64,000 bases of DNA. It comes from JBMNQH01 sp050944035. GTDB lineage: Bacteria > Bacillota > Clostridia > Oscillospirales > Oscillospiraceae. The translations under genes and the position numbers were made by a program. The stretch spans positions 8,964-72,963 of the forward strand of contig JBMNQH010000011.1 of the NCBI GenBank assembly GCA_050944035.1. Direction: 5' to 3'. The notes below the pieces were generated by a model that saw only the letters and a program-made list of their open reading frames with translations, was not told the origin of the DNA and made no database searches. This document shows, piece after piece, positions 8,262-17,398 of the stretch (its first letter is position 1; every line of letters starts with the position of its first letter).

Positions 8262-8320
8262 TTTATTGGAACGGCAATGATGTCATAGAATGTTTTTCTG
8301 CGGCGTATTGCCGTTTTTCC
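8262..8320 (+). promoter_or_regulatory. Second leader hairpin with repeat of the terminator 3' arm
   Basis: AACGGCAAT (8270-8278) pairs with ATTGCCGTT (8307-8315), followed by a short T run. The loop contains TCTGCGGCGT (8297-8306), which repeats the 3' arm of the upstream terminator and can pair with its 5' arm instead. The matching element in the glutamine synthetase leader suggests a shared alternative fold. Confidence 0.5.
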
Positions 8321-8358
8321 CTTTCGTTTGGGTATTGAGAAATTTGGAGGAATGACTT

Positions 8359-9939
8359 ATGTGTGCAGTTATGGGCTACACCGGTAGCCTGCTTTCTTAT
8401 GAAGAATTTATGCAGGGATTTCAAAAAACGGCCTCTCGTGGTCCAGACATGTCCCAGGTTGTTCCAGCTGGGAAAGGCTGGATGGCATTTCATCGCCTTG
8501 CTATTATGGGATTACATGAAGAAGGGATGCAGCCGTTTTCTCTAAACAACTATCTTCTGGTCTGTAACGGCGAAATTTATGGATTCCGACCGATGAAAGA
8601 AACCTTAAAAGCCAAGGGTTATACATTTGTCAGCGATTCCGACTGTGAAATTTTGCTTCCTTTATATCAGGAATACGGTGTTTCCATGTTTTCCATGCTG
8701 GATGCAGAATATGCACTGATCCTTTATGATGCAACACAAGATCAGTGGATTGCAGCACGTGATCCCATTGGTATTCGTCCGCTATTTTATGGCTATGACA
8801 CAGAGGGTGCAATCCTTTTCGCCAGTGAAGCGAAGAATTTAATTGGTCTGACCGAAAAGGTCATGCCATTTCCTCCAGGACACTATTATAAGGATGGTCA
8901 GTTTATCTGTTATCGTGATATGACCAAAGTGGAGACGGTGTGTCATGATGATCTGGAAACAGTCTGTCGTATGATCCGTGAAAAGTTAATCAAGGGTATT
9001 GAAAAGCGTCTCGATGCGGATGCACCGCTTGGTTTCCTGTTGAGCGGCGGCCTGGACTCTTCGCTTGTTTGTGCTGTTGCAGCAAAGATCTTACAGAAAC
9101 CCATCCGAACATATACCATCGGTATGAGTACAGATGCCATTGACCTCAAGTATGCAAAGGAAGTTGCAGAGCATCTGCACAGCGACCACCATGAAATTAT
9201 CATTACCAAAGAAGATGTTCTGAACGCACTTCCTGAAGTAATTTCCATGCTTGGTACTTACGATATTACAACCATCCGCGCCTCAATCGGTATGTACCTG
9301 ATCTGTAAAGCAATCCATAAACAGACCGATATCCGTGTCTTGATGACCGGTGAGATCTCGGATGAACTGTTTGGTTACAAGTATACCGACTTCGCGCCCT
9401 CAGCGCAGGCTTTTCAGGATGAGGCCGCAAAGCGCATTCGTGAATTGTATATGTATGACGTTCTGCGTGCGGACCGCTGTATTTCTGCAAACTCTATCGA
9501 AGCCCGTGTTCCCTTTGGAGACTTGGATTTTGTACAATACGTTATGTCCATTGATCCGGCCATGAAGTTAAATACCTACGGAAAAGGGAAGTATCTACTT
9601 CGGCATGCATTTGAAGGCGACTATCTCCCCTATGATATCCTGATGCGTGAAAAGGCCGCTTTCAGCGATGCTGTCGGTCACTCCATGGTCGACTACCTGA
9701 AGGATTATGCAGAAGAATTTTACACAGACGAAGCATTTGGGATATTGTCTGCAAAATACTGCTTCAGTAAGCCGTTCACAAAAGAGTCTTTGCTGTATCG
9801 CGAACTATTTGAACGATACTATCCCGGCCAGGCAGAAATGGTTGTTGACTTTTGGATGCCAAACAAGAGTTGGGATGGCTGTAACGTCGATGATCCCTCC
9901 GCCCGTGTTCTCTCTAACTATGGCGACAGCGGCAAGTAA
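8359..9939 (+). CDS. asnB: Asparagine synthetase B (glutamine-hydrolysing)
   Basis: A 526-residue AsnB that makes asparagine from aspartate, ATP and glutamine. Cys2 directly after the start Met is the glutaminase nucleophile (MCAVMGYTG). RLAIMG and NGEIYGF complete the N-terminal amidotransferase domain (about residues 1-190). The ATP-pyrophosphatase loop SGGLDSS is at about residues 229-235. The C-terminus has the E. coli AsnB-type ending with SWDGCNVDDPSARVL and NYGDSGK. GGAGG lies nine bases before the ATG. It is preceded by a strong promoter and a leader terminator, and followed by a long bidirectional terminator, so it is a single regulated gene. Confidence 0.96.
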   Translation: MCAVMGYTGSLLSYEEFMQGFQKTASRGPDMSQVVPAGKGWMAFHRLAIMGLHEEGMQPFSLNNYLLVCNGEIYGFRPMKETLKAKGYTFVSDSDCEILLPLYQEYGVSMFSMLDAEYALILYDATQDQWIAARDPIGIRPLFYGYDTEGAILFASEAKNLIGLTEKVMPFPPGHYYKDGQFICYRDMTKVETVCHDDLETVCRMIREKLIKGIEKRLDADAPLGFLLSGGLDSSLVCAVAAKILQKPIRTYTIGMSTDAIDLKYAKEVAEHLHSDHHEIIITKEDVLNALPEVISMLGTYDITTIRASIGMYLICKAIHKQTDIRVLMTGEISDELFGYKYTDFAPSAQAFQDEAAKRIRELYMYDVLRADRCISANSIEARVPFGDLDFVQYVMSIDPAMKLNTYGKGKYLLRHAFEGDYLPYDILMREKAAFSDAVGHSMVDYLKDYAEEFYTDEAFGILSAKYCFSKPFTKESLLYRELFERYYPGQAEMVVDFWMPNKSWDGCNVDDPSARVLSNYGDSGK

Positions 9940-10035
9940 TCAGCCGTTCAGATAACTTTGTCGCAGCCGCATTTATGTGGTGACACAAGGTGACAAAAGA
10001 AGATTCCCCGTCTGCCGGTTCATCTAAAGCTGTCA

Positions 10036-10085
10036 GACAAAACGAACGGCACATCGCTGTACAGCGATGTGCCGTTCGTTTTGTC
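10036..10085. terminator. Bidirectional terminator between asnB and pflB
   Basis: A perfect 24-bp stem (GACAAAACGAACGGCACATC... and its complement) with a two-base centre, followed by TTTTTATT. It lies between convergent genes. Confidence 0.92.
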
Positions 10086-10108
10086 TTTTTATTTTCTATT
10101 ACTATTTC

Positions 10109-12349
10109 CTATATTGTTTCATGGAAGGTTCGTTTGATGACTTCCAACTGCTGTTCTCGGCTCAAGCGGCTGAAGTTGACCGCATAGCCGGAAACACGAA
10201 TGGTCAGCGTCGGATATGCTTCTGGATGATCCATTGCATCGATCAAAGTGTCCCGATTTAGTACATTCACATTCAAATGATGCGCGCTGTGCGCAAAGTA
10301 ACCATCAAGAATTGCGGCAAGATTGTTGATTCTCTCCTGATCGCTTTTCCCAAGGGCAGCCGGCACAATCGAGAAGGTGTTGGAAACGCCATCCTGGCAT
10401 ACATTGCGGTATGGAATCTTTGCAACCGAGTTGAGAGATGCCAAAGCACCGCTTGTATCGCGGCCATGCATTGGATTGGCGCCAGGTGCCAGCGGCTCGC
10501 CGCGTTTGCGACCGTCCGGAGTTGATCCTGTTTTCTTACCATACATGACGTTACTGGTGATGGTCAGAGCTGACAGCGTGTGAATGGAGTCCCGATAGAT
10601 CGGATGCTTTTTGAGCTCATCAGAGAAGTAGCTAACCAGCTCAACCGCAATATCATCCACCAGATCATCATCGTTGCCATACTTCGGGAAATCGCCTTCG
10701 ATTTCAAAGTCCACGGCAATCCCCTGTTCGTTACGAACCGGACGAACCTTTGCAAATTTGATGGCAGAAAGCGAGTCGACAGCAACAGAAAGACCAGCAA
10801 CGCCAAAGGCTGTCAAACGTTCCACAAGTGTATCATGAAGTGCCATCTGGCTGGCCTCATAGGCATATTTGTCGTGCATGAAATGAATCACATTGATGGC
10901 ATCCACATACAGTGCCGCCACATAAGACAACACGGTCTTGTAATTGCGGATGACCTTGGGATAGGACAGCACTTCGTCGGTATCCAGTTCAATCTCCGGA
11001 ATGACCTTTGTTCCCTTGATTTCATCGATGCCGCCGTTGATTGCATACAGCAGAGACTTTGCAAGATTGGCGCGGGCACCAAAGAACTGCATTTGCTTAC
11101 CGATGGTCATAGCAGAAACGCAGCAGGCAATACCGTAGTCGTCGCCGTAAATGGGACGCATAATGTCATCGTTCTCATACTGGATAGAATCGGTTTCGAT
11201 GCTCATTTTTGCACAGAATTTTTTAAAATTATCCGGTAAATCCCGACTCCACAGAACCGTCAAATTGGGTTCCGGCGCCGTACCAAGGTTTTTAAGACAA
11301 TGCAGGAAACGGAAAGAGGTTTTGGAAACCATCGTACGGCCGTCAACCCCCATACCGCCAATGGATTCGGTAACCCAGGTGGGATCACCACCGAACAGTT
11401 CGTTATACTCCGGCGTGCGCAAGTGCCGGACCAGCCGCAGCTTGATAACAAACTGGTCAATAAGCTCCTGTGCTTCCCTCTCTGTTAGAATACCACGATC
11501 CAGGTCACGCTGGATATAGATATCGAGGAATGTAGAAGTACGGCCAAGCGATGTTGCCGCGCCATTGTTTTCCTTGATACCGGCAAGATACGCCATATAC
11601 AAAGCCTGTACAGCCTCCTGTGCTGTGGCTGCCGGACGGGAGATATCCACACCATAGCGTGCAGCCATTGACTTCATCTGCTCCAGTGCACGGATCTGCT
11701 CGGAAACCTCTTCCCGCAGACGGATATTTTCGTCGGTCATGGGGCCATCAAGAAAATCGAGATCGGCTTTCTTCGCATCAATCAAATAATCCACACCGTA
11801 CAGTGGTACACGGCGATAGTCACCGACAATGCGGCCACGGCCATAGGCATCCGGCAGGCCGGTCAACAGCCCGGCACTGCGCGCCAGACGGACACGCTTC
11901 GGATAGGCATCAAACACACCGTCATTGTGCGTCTTGCGATACTGACGAAAATGTCGTTCGATCTCCGGGTTCAGGTGATAACCATACTGCTCCAGAGAGG
12001 AAACAGCCATGCGCATACCACCGTAGAGGTTGACAATCCGCTTCAACGGGGCATCCGTTTGCAGACCAACAATCACTTCATTTTCCCGATCGATATAACC
12101 TGGCTCAAAATTATCAATCCCCGATACAATATCCGTTTCGACGTCGATAATTCCCTTCTGAACCTCTTCCACAATCAGTTTATAGCACTTTTCCCAGACC
12201 TTATCTGTGCGGTCAGTCGTACCTTCCAGGAAAGAATCGTCACCTTCATAAGGCGTATAGTTTTTCTGAATGAAGTTGCGTACATTGACAAGATGCCGCC
12301 ATTCTCCACTACGAAATCCTTCCCATGCGGGATTTCCCATCAATTTCAT
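10109..12349 (-). CDS. pflB: Formate C-acetyltransferase (pyruvate formate-lyase)
   Basis: A 746-residue glycyl-radical enzyme that splits pyruvate with CoA into acetyl-CoA and formate. The adjacent catalytic cysteines are at about residues 409-410 (YGIACCVSAM). The radical glycine is Gly721 in RVSGYAVNF. Length is as expected for PFL. AGGAGG lies ten bases before the ATG and overlaps the end of pflA, whose stop is six bases upstream, so the activase and enzyme are co-translated. The order pflA then pflB is the reverse of E. coli. Oxygen sensitivity of the radical fits a strict anaerobe. Confidence 0.97.
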   Translation of the reverse strand: MKLMGNPAWEGFRSGEWRHLVNVRNFIQKNYTPYEGDDSFLEGTTDRTDKVWEKCYKLIVEEVQKGIIDVETDIVSGIDNFEPGYIDRENEVIVGLQTDAPLKRIVNLYGGMRMAVSSLEQYGYHLNPEIERHFRQYRKTHNDGVFDAYPKRVRLARSAGLLTGLPDAYGRGRIVGDYRRVPLYGVDYLIDAKKADLDFLDGPMTDENIRLREEVSEQIRALEQMKSMAARYGVDISRPAATAQEAVQALYMAYLAGIKENNGAATSLGRTSTFLDIYIQRDLDRGILTEREAQELIDQFVIKLRLVRHLRTPEYNELFGGDPTWVTESIGGMGVDGRTMVSKTSFRFLHCLKNLGTAPEPNLTVLWSRDLPDNFKKFCAKMSIETDSIQYENDDIMRPIYGDDYGIACCVSAMTIGKQMQFFGARANLAKSLLYAINGGIDEIKGTKVIPEIELDTDEVLSYPKVIRNYKTVLSYVAALYVDAINVIHFMHDKYAYEASQMALHDTLVERLTAFGVAGLSVAVDSLSAIKFAKVRPVRNEQGIAVDFEIEGDFPKYGNDDDLVDDIAVELVSYFSDELKKHPIYRDSIHTLSALTITSNVMYGKKTGSTPDGRKRGEPLAPGANPMHGRDTSGALASLNSVAKIPYRNVCQDGVSNTFSIVPAALGKSDQERINNLAAILDGYFAHSAHHLNVNVLNRDTLIDAMDHPEAYPTLTIRVSGYAVNFSRLSREQQLEVIKRTFHETI

Positions 12350-12355
12350 GATTGT

Positions 12356-13075
12356 TCATCCTCCTATTACATCGTCCAGCAAATGCTGATACTGTTTTAT
12401 TGTTTCCTCGTCCATCGCGGGCACACCTTCCAGCGGATACGCCTGCCCCATTACCCGATATTTATTTACACCCAACAGATGATACGGCAACAACTCCACT
12501 CTTTGTACACCACGGATCCCCTTGATATATTGCCCCAACGCCCGTATATGCGCTTCTCCGTCGGTCAGTCCCGGTACCACCACATGCCGGATCCACAGCG
12601 GTACATTTGCCGTCTGTGCAGCCTGCAGAAATCGCAATGTCTCATCCATCGCAGCGCCAGTAACTGTATGATATTCTTCGGATGTCGTGTGCTTTACATC
12701 GTACAGCACCAAGTCTGTATACGCCAAAATCTCTTCATACCCACCAACTCCATATCCGGACGTATCAATACAGGTATGAATCCCGGCCTCCTTGCAGCGT
12801 TTCAGACTCTCCAACAGAAAGGCACGCTGCAACAGTGGCTCTCCGCCGGAAAACGTTACGCCGCCGCCACTGCTTTTGTAATACGCCTTGTAGCGAATCA
12901 GCATCTCAACCAATTCATCAGGCGTCATGGTTTTTCCCCCGTCCAATTGCCACGTGTCGGGATTGTGACAATACTGACACCGCAGGCGGCATCCCTGCAG
13001 AAATATAACTGTCCGAATTCCCGGACCGTCAACCAATCCCATGGACTCAATGGAATGAATATTCCCGGTGACCAT
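12356..13075 (-). CDS. pflA: Pyruvate formate-lyase activating enzyme
   Basis: A 239-residue radical-SAM enzyme that installs the glycyl radical on PflB. The 4Fe-4S cysteines C-x3-C-x2-C are Cys29, Cys33 and Cys36 (GCRLRCQYCHNP). SGGEPLLQ is the SAM-binding GGE motif. Length is typical of PflA, with no extra ferredoxin domain. AAAGGAGGG lies just before the ATG. It heads the pflA-pflB operon behind a good promoter, with a terminator-like hairpin in the leader. Confidence 0.96.
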   Translation of the reverse strand: MVTGNIHSIESMGLVDGPGIRTVIFLQGCRLRCQYCHNPDTWQLDGGKTMTPDELVEMLIRYKAYYKSSGGGVTFSGGEPLLQRAFLLESLKRCKEAGIHTCIDTSGYGVGGYEEILAYTDLVLYDVKHTTSEEYHTVTGAAMDETLRFLQAAQTANVPLWIRHVVVPGLTDGEAHIRALGQYIKGIRGVQRVELLPYHLLGVNKYRVMGQAYPLEGVPAMDEETIKQYQHLLDDVIGG

Positions 13076-13104
13076 ACACCCTCCTTTCCAGAAAAAGCCA
13101 AAAA

Positions 13105-13145
13105 GCGCCGACTATCCGAGCAAACATTGCCCAGACGGTCGGCGT
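13105..13145 (-). promoter_or_regulatory. Terminator-like hairpin in the pflA leader
   Basis: On the minus strand GCCGAC...GTCGGC forms a stem of about 15 pairs with one mismatch and several G-U pairs. A GCTTTTTGGCTTTTTC tail follows. It lies between the pfl promoter and pflA, so readthrough must be allowed for expression. Confidence 0.6.
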
Positions 13146-13206
13146 TCAAAAAATCATACTTCATGTGGTGAATCCACTTCCGTCAGTCATATGACTTTAC
13201 GCTGAA

Positions 13207-13236
13207 ATCATACCATACTACTCTGAATTCTGTCAA
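13207..13236 (-). promoter_or_regulatory. Promoter of the pflA-pflB operon
   Basis: TTGACA and TATGAT are separated by 18 bases on the minus strand, leaving a leader of about 125 bases before pflA. Confidence 0.7.
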
Positions 13237-13293
13237 CCAGGAAAACCGTAGAAAATTTTATTTTTTGCTTTTCCCACAATTTTCCCATTTTAT

Positions 13294-14268
13294 TCAACGA
13301 TAAGTCAGTTCAGAACGATGGATTGCAACATGGTCAAACCCATATTTTCGAAGATAGAGCTGTAAATCCCGCTCCCGAATCTGATTGTTTGGTCCCAGAC
13401 GGATGCTGCGAATCACAGATTGATCTACATCATTCAATGGTAGAAGAAAATACGCAATGAGATCATGATCCGTAATATGGAAATCCATTTTTGTATTCAA
13501 CAATTCCAGGGTTTCTGAAACGCCGGTAATGTCTGTACTGCGGCAATGCGTTCCAGACTTGAGATAAATCCATTCCGGAACTTTATAGTGGGAATCCAAA
13601 ATATAAATACGCCACTCCTTCTCTTCCCGGAAGCCTTTGATCTTATATTGCAAACTGTCTGTAATAATCCACTCAATGAAATGGCTGAAATTAAACGCCA
13701 GCAGGGTATCTGCATTTTGCACATCCATGTCAAGCAGCATATTTTCGACCAGCCATTCGGTCATACTGCGCAGGTCTCTCAAGGCTTCCTGGGCATACTG
13801 CTCCCGTTTTTCATGAATTTCTTCTTTGGTCAAATATTTTACCTTCACCAAATTCATAATACCATCGTTTTTGGCAATGTAACGTTTCAATTGTTTTTGG
13901 CTGAATCCCAAACAAATCCCCCTACCATCGTCGGCATATCCTCGCCACTGTCCCAGCATATCCGCATGTTCACTGAAACAGGCGACAAAGTTGGAGATTG
14001 AACCATCCAAAAACCCGCTTTCAAACCGAATCCGTGTTTCCTGAATCAGATGCTGCAAAGCCTCCTCCCCCTGTTTTCCATTATACAGGAACGGAAATGG
14101 ATTCAGCTTATAACCGGCAAAAATACTGTCAAAGATTTCCGGATAAAACAATTCCATTTCCCGGTAATCGTTGGTCTTTCGGATATCGCTGAGTCGGATT
14201 GTATGATGTTTTAGAATACTGAGTCCACTCTGGTTACTGCAATAGTGATAAAGAAGCTTCTCTGCCAT
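13294..14268 (-). CDS. DUF2971 family protein
   Basis: A 324-residue protein with the DUF2971 pattern: LLYHYCSNQSGLSILKHHTIRLSDIRKTNDYREM at the N-terminus and FVACFSEHADMLGQWRGYADDGRGICLGFS at about residues 94-122. The CFSE..D...W..YAD..G.CL.F core is typical of the family, whose members are found in mobile and defence-related settings. Their function is unknown. No membrane segments. Single gene upstream of the pfl operon, with a separate stretch between them. Confidence 0.85.
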   Translation of the reverse strand: MAEKLLYHYCSNQSGLSILKHHTIRLSDIRKTNDYREMELFYPEIFDSIFAGYKLNPFPFLYNGKQGEEALQHLIQETRIRFESGFLDGSISNFVACFSEHADMLGQWRGYADDGRGICLGFSQKQLKRYIAKNDGIMNLVKVKYLTKEEIHEKREQYAQEALRDLRSMTEWLVENMLLDMDVQNADTLLAFNFSHFIEWIITDSLQYKIKGFREEKEWRIYILDSHYKVPEWIYLKSGTHCRSTDITGVSETLELLNTKMDFHITDHDLIAYFLLPLNDVDQSVIRSIRLGPNNQIRERDLQLYLRKYGFDHVAIHRSELTYR

Positions 14269-14446
14269 GATTTCGCCCTCACTCTATAGAATCAAATTCA
14301 GTATACTACAGATTTTTTCAGTCCACAACCAAAAATCCCAGCCGATTCTTGTGAGGTATTTACAGAAGATTCACACTTTTTCCATGGTTTCGCCGCACTT
14401 GCATGCTATCATTCTCCCAGACAACAAACAATAGAAGGTGAGCCTT

Positions 14447-14863
14447 ATGAAACAACGCATACAACACTTTATGTACGGTCGTAATGGTTCCGATCAGCTT
14501 TCCCGGTTTATGATGTGGACAGCGCTGGCGGGTATCATTCTCTCCTTGCTGCTGCGTCCCCTGGGAGACGGTACCTTTGCCGCAGTATTCTGGTTATATG
14601 CGCTTTGTGCAATTGTATACAGCTACTTTCGAATATTTTCTCGAAATGTCTACAAACGCCAAGAAGAAAATGGACGATATCTTCAAAAACGATGGAAACT
14701 GGTCAGGAAGATTGAAAACCAGAAAATTCGATTTCAGCAACGAAAATCTTATAAATTTTTTACCTGCAAAACCTGCAAATCTGTTATGCGAGTGCCCCGC
14801 GGCAAAGGGACAATTCGTGTAACCTGTAAGCACTGCGGTGAGACATTTGTTAAAAAAACGTAA
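14447..14863 (+). CDS. Small membrane protein with C-terminal zinc ribbon
   Basis: A 138-residue protein of unrecognised family. Residues 18-60 hold two hydrophobic segments (MMWTALAGIILSLLL and FAAVFWLYALCAIVYSYF) that probably cross the membrane. A basic stretch follows, then two CxxC pairs about 20 residues apart (CKTCK and CKHCGETF) that form a zinc-ribbon-like knuckle on the cytoplasmic side. The ATG at 14447 is preferred to a GTG at 14438, which overlaps the AAGGTG ribosome site. Clostridial relatives are usually annotated as hypothetical. Confidence 0.75.
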   Translation: MKQRIQHFMYGRNGSDQLSRFMMWTALAGIILSLLLRPLGDGTFAAVFWLYALCAIVYSYFRIFSRNVYKRQEENGRYLQKRWKLVRKIENQKIRFQQRKSYKFFTCKTCKSVMRVPRGKGTIRVTCKHCGETFVKKT

Positions 14864-14869
14864 CAATAT

Positions 14870-14911
14870 AAGACGGCAGGAGAATCCTAAAAGTTCTCCG
14901 TGCCGTCTTTT
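14870..14911. terminator. Terminator after the zinc-ribbon membrane gene
   Basis: AAGACGGCA and GGAGAA pair with TTCTCC and TGCCGTCTT, followed by TTCTATC. The stem is symmetrical and lies between convergent genes. Confidence 0.8.
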
Positions 14912-14939
14912 CTATCATTTTCTCTTTTCTCATCACACA

Positions 14940-15488
14940 CTATGTTCGCTCATAAATGTGATCATATGACAATTTTCCATCCTCATAAACAAAGTGCGTT
15001 TGATAATCGCTGGAGCATTCTGCAATATAGTCTCGCAACCGATTCTCATCTACTTCATCGTAGTCCACATCATCCAACGCGGAAACATCTCCGCGAAAAG
15101 ACGCCAGAGTATCCTCGTCATAACGATAAGTTGGAAGCGGTTCCTTTCGGTCGCCATCCCATCCACAGTCAGAAAAGTGCCAGTCGACCAGTTCATACGC
15201 ATCCAGCAACTCCTCTTCTCGTGTTTCACAATCCTCGCGAAACCGTTGGAGTACATCGTCATCAACATCCCCACAACCATTGCAAATGGCCTCTGTAATC
15301 TCTTCCAGTGATCTTGGTACCACGGCATATCGACAGGCGCTGGATTCTTCTGAAAATGTACAAACATCGTCATAAATCTCGAATTCAAACGCAGGATATT
15401 CTGTCAAAATCTCAGCAAGAACAGCATTCCGAATTCGTATAGAACTATAGCTCTGAAAACTGGAATGAAATTTTATATCTTTTGGCAT
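14940..15488 (-). CDS. Hypothetical acidic protein, 182 residues
   Basis: Not recognised. The protein is strikingly acidic in its second half (GDVDDDVLQRF, DDVDYDEVDENRLRDY) and has no signal or membrane segment. The N-terminal 30 residues are neutral (IKFHSSFQSYSSIRIRNAV). The ATG at 15488 has only a distant AAGGAG, so the start is not certain. It lies just upstream of the convergent terminator at 14870-14911. Confidence 0.65.
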   Translation of the reverse strand: MPKDIKFHSSFQSYSSIRIRNAVLAEILTEYPAFEFEIYDDVCTFSEESSACRYAVVPRSLEEITEAICNGCGDVDDDVLQRFREDCETREEELLDAYELVDWHFSDCGWDGDRKEPLPTYRYDEDTLASFRGDVSALDDVDYDEVDENRLRDYIAECSSDYQTHFVYEDGKLSYDHIYERT

Positions 15489-15528
15489 ATATAAATCCGC
15501 TTCTTTCTCCTTGTTGTATTTCTACATT

Positions 15529-15699
15529 CTATTCATAATGCCGGAGATCCACACCAGCTTTTTTTGCAAACTGGATCAATTCTTCTTCGCTCGCATGTTT
15601 AATCTTAAAAATGTTCATCAAACTCGTCGTATAATCACCCGCGGCCCCGGTATTCCCAAAATAGTTGAGAAGATCTCTGCGTAATAATTCAGTATTCAT
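15529..15699 (-). CDS. Small protein, 56 residues
   Basis: A short soluble helical protein (NTELLRRDLLNYFG, later SEEELIQFAKKAGVDLRHYE). I start it at 15699, where GGGAGG lies six bases before the ATG; a longer reading to 15741 has no ribosome site. Function unknown. It is 40 bases upstream of the acidic gene on the same strand and may share its transcript. Confidence 0.65.
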   Translation of the reverse strand: MNTELLRRDLLNYFGNTGAAGDYTTSLMNIFKIKHASEEELIQFAKKAGVDLRHYE

Positions 15700-15891
15700 G
15701 TCATACCTCCCTTTGACTGGGTCATGAATGCAAGGAAACAATCAAATATTTCCAGTAATTTTCAGTGAATATCTGATCTTTCGTATACTTTAAGCTCTGA
15801 TTGCTATTATATACTTGTACCGCAGGAAATACAAGCATTTTCACCATAAATTCCGAAAAAATAAAACAAAAACTGTGGAATATAACTGCAG

Positions 15892-16518
15892 TTATTGCAA
15901 TTTCGACTCTTGTTTTTTTCGAAAACTATTAAAATTCCATTTTATAGAGTGATTGTCTCTTCTCGGAATTACACGACAAACAAGTCCATGTTTGCGGGCA
16001 AATTTCGCAGCATAGGTTCCAGCCGGAATATAGAGCACCAAGTCTGGGCAATCCAGGAATGCGTCCGGTGCAATCTTTTCCAAAGACTTCGGAAGGCTGA
16101 GTGCGTTCAATTGTGTACAGCCGAAAAAGGCACGGTCGCCAATTTCTCGGATCCCACGGGGAATCTGAATTGCCTGTAGCATATGGCAGCACTCAAACAA
16201 ACCAGATTCCAAAACAGATAGCTTTTGTGGCAAACGGACGGATCGCAGCTTCGAACAGCTTCTAAACGTATCGCTTCCGATTTTCCGAACACTATCAGGA
16301 ATTAAAACACGGCAAACACTGCTGTTATTAGAAAAGGCATCTTCACTGATCGCTGTAACTGTTTCCGGAACCATCACCTTGCTTGCCGTACCGTCATAGT
16401 GAACCAGCGCGTTGCCATCAATCCAGAATGGAGTATTCTCAGGAACTGTATCATCGGACACGATCCATTGTTTCATTTTATTTCCGATTGCCGGAAACCA
16501 TCCAGATGCTGTCATCAT
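15892..16518 (-). CDS. BspA-type leucine-rich repeat protein
   Basis: A 208-residue protein with LRR_5 repeats: VTAISEDAFSNNSSVCRVLIPDSVRKIGSDTF, then LSVLESGLFECCHMLQAIQIPRGIREIGDRAF and LEKIAPDAFLDCPD. No signal peptide, so a cytoplasmic binding protein is more likely than a surface one. It resembles the LRR gene at 1983-2702 in architecture. AAAGGAAC lies just before the ATG pair; the first ATG is used. It stands alone, with the lipoprotein gene divergent. Confidence 0.82.
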   Translation of the reverse strand: MMTASGWFPAIGNKMKQWIVSDDTVPENTPFWIDGNALVHYDGTASKVMVPETVTAISEDAFSNNSSVCRVLIPDSVRKIGSDTFRSCSKLRSVRLPQKLSVLESGLFECCHMLQAIQIPRGIREIGDRAFFGCTQLNALSLPKSLEKIAPDAFLDCPDLVLYIPAGTYAAKFARKHGLVCRVIPRRDNHSIKWNFNSFRKKQESKLQ

Positions 16519-16702
16519 ACGTTCCTTTCTTATCCATAAAGTGGAACCATCTGTCCCGCCAATATCTAGTCTTTTTTATCATATCAACAGAAATCAAAAA
16601 TTTCCACATATTTTAGAATGATTTTATTGTAATAACGGCAAAAAAATGTACAAGCAGATCTTTGCGAATTGTGGCTGTTACCAACCGAAAAACTGTTATT
16701 TC

Positions 16703-16731
16703 TTGCTCAAACTTGACGACTGTGCTATAAT
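16703..16731 (+). promoter_or_regulatory. Promoter of the GerMN-like lipoprotein gene
   Basis: TTGCTC and TATAAT are 17 bases apart, 40 bases before the start codon. Confidence 0.6.
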
Positions 16732-16771
16732 TTAAAATATTCGGACAAAAGAAGGCGAGGATTATTTGATT

Positions 16772-17389
16772 ATGAAGAAACTGTTTTCTATATTTTTAGC
16801 TTTCACACTCCTGCTAACGCTTGTTGCCTGTGGAAAATCAAACTCCGCCAGCAATTCTGATCTATCCACTGAAAAAAAGGAGTCCAGCTCCTCTGTCAGT
16901 GACTCTGATATTGCGAAGCCAATCGAATTGCCAGCAAGCGACTCCAATGTTACTGAAGCAGATCTGGGGCGAACGGTTACACTTTACATTCCAAACGGAA
17001 ACAGCGATGGTCTGGATGAAGTGAATGCTGTTATTGAATACGATGAAAAAAGTCTGTTTCAGGCACTGTTGAACAGTGGTGAATTTCCAGAAGGTTGGGA
17101 ACTCGTTCAGTTTTCCATCGAAAGCGACGGTGAAACAGTGGATAATACGGCTTCAGCAAGCGATATCTATGGAACAAAACTCATCGGTTATCTGGATTTA
17201 AACGATGCCTTTTTGCGTTCTCTAAAGAATGCAAAGGAAAAAGAAGAGACCATGTATGTTGCATCTGTTGTCAATACCTTTATTTTCAACTATAATCTCA
17301 GCGGTCTTGTGCTGACCGTCGAAGGCAAACCTGTTGAAACAGAACACCACTCCTATGAAGAACCTATGACACCCTTTGTTTTCGACTGA
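16772..17389 (+). CDS. GerMN-like lipoprotein
   Basis: A 205-residue exported lipoprotein: signal MKKLFSIFLAFTLLLTLVAC with lipobox LVAC, then a Ser-rich linker to about residue 55. From about residue 65 the pattern fits a GerMN domain, as in the spore germination protein GerM: VTLYIPNG, a long middle with ALLNSGEFPEGWELV, a GYLDLNDAF strand, then VVNTFIFNYNLSGLVLTVEGKPVE and MTPFVFD. The match is by eye and moderate. ATG at 16772 is preferred; an upstream in-frame TTG exists. Germination or cell-wall role is inferred only from the domain. Confidence 0.72.
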   Translation: MKKLFSIFLAFTLLLTLVACGKSNSASNSDLSTEKKESSSSVSDSDIAKPIELPASDSNVTEADLGRTVTLYIPNGNSDGLDEVNAVIEYDEKSLFQALLNSGEFPEGWELVQFSIESDGETVDNTASASDIYGTKLIGYLDLNDAFLRSLKNAKEKEETMYVASVVNTFIFNYNLSGLVLTVEGKPVETEHHSYEEPMTPFVFD

Positions 17390-17398
17390 AATGAATCT

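Noticed and set aside
8191..8358. T-box riboswitch before asnB
   Set aside because: No AGGGTGGNACCGCG-like T-box sequence or specifier loop was seen in the leader.
12925..13164. 79-codon frame spanning the pflA leader and start
   Set aside because: Overlaps pflA in another frame and includes the leader hairpin; only its first codons could matter as a leader peptide.
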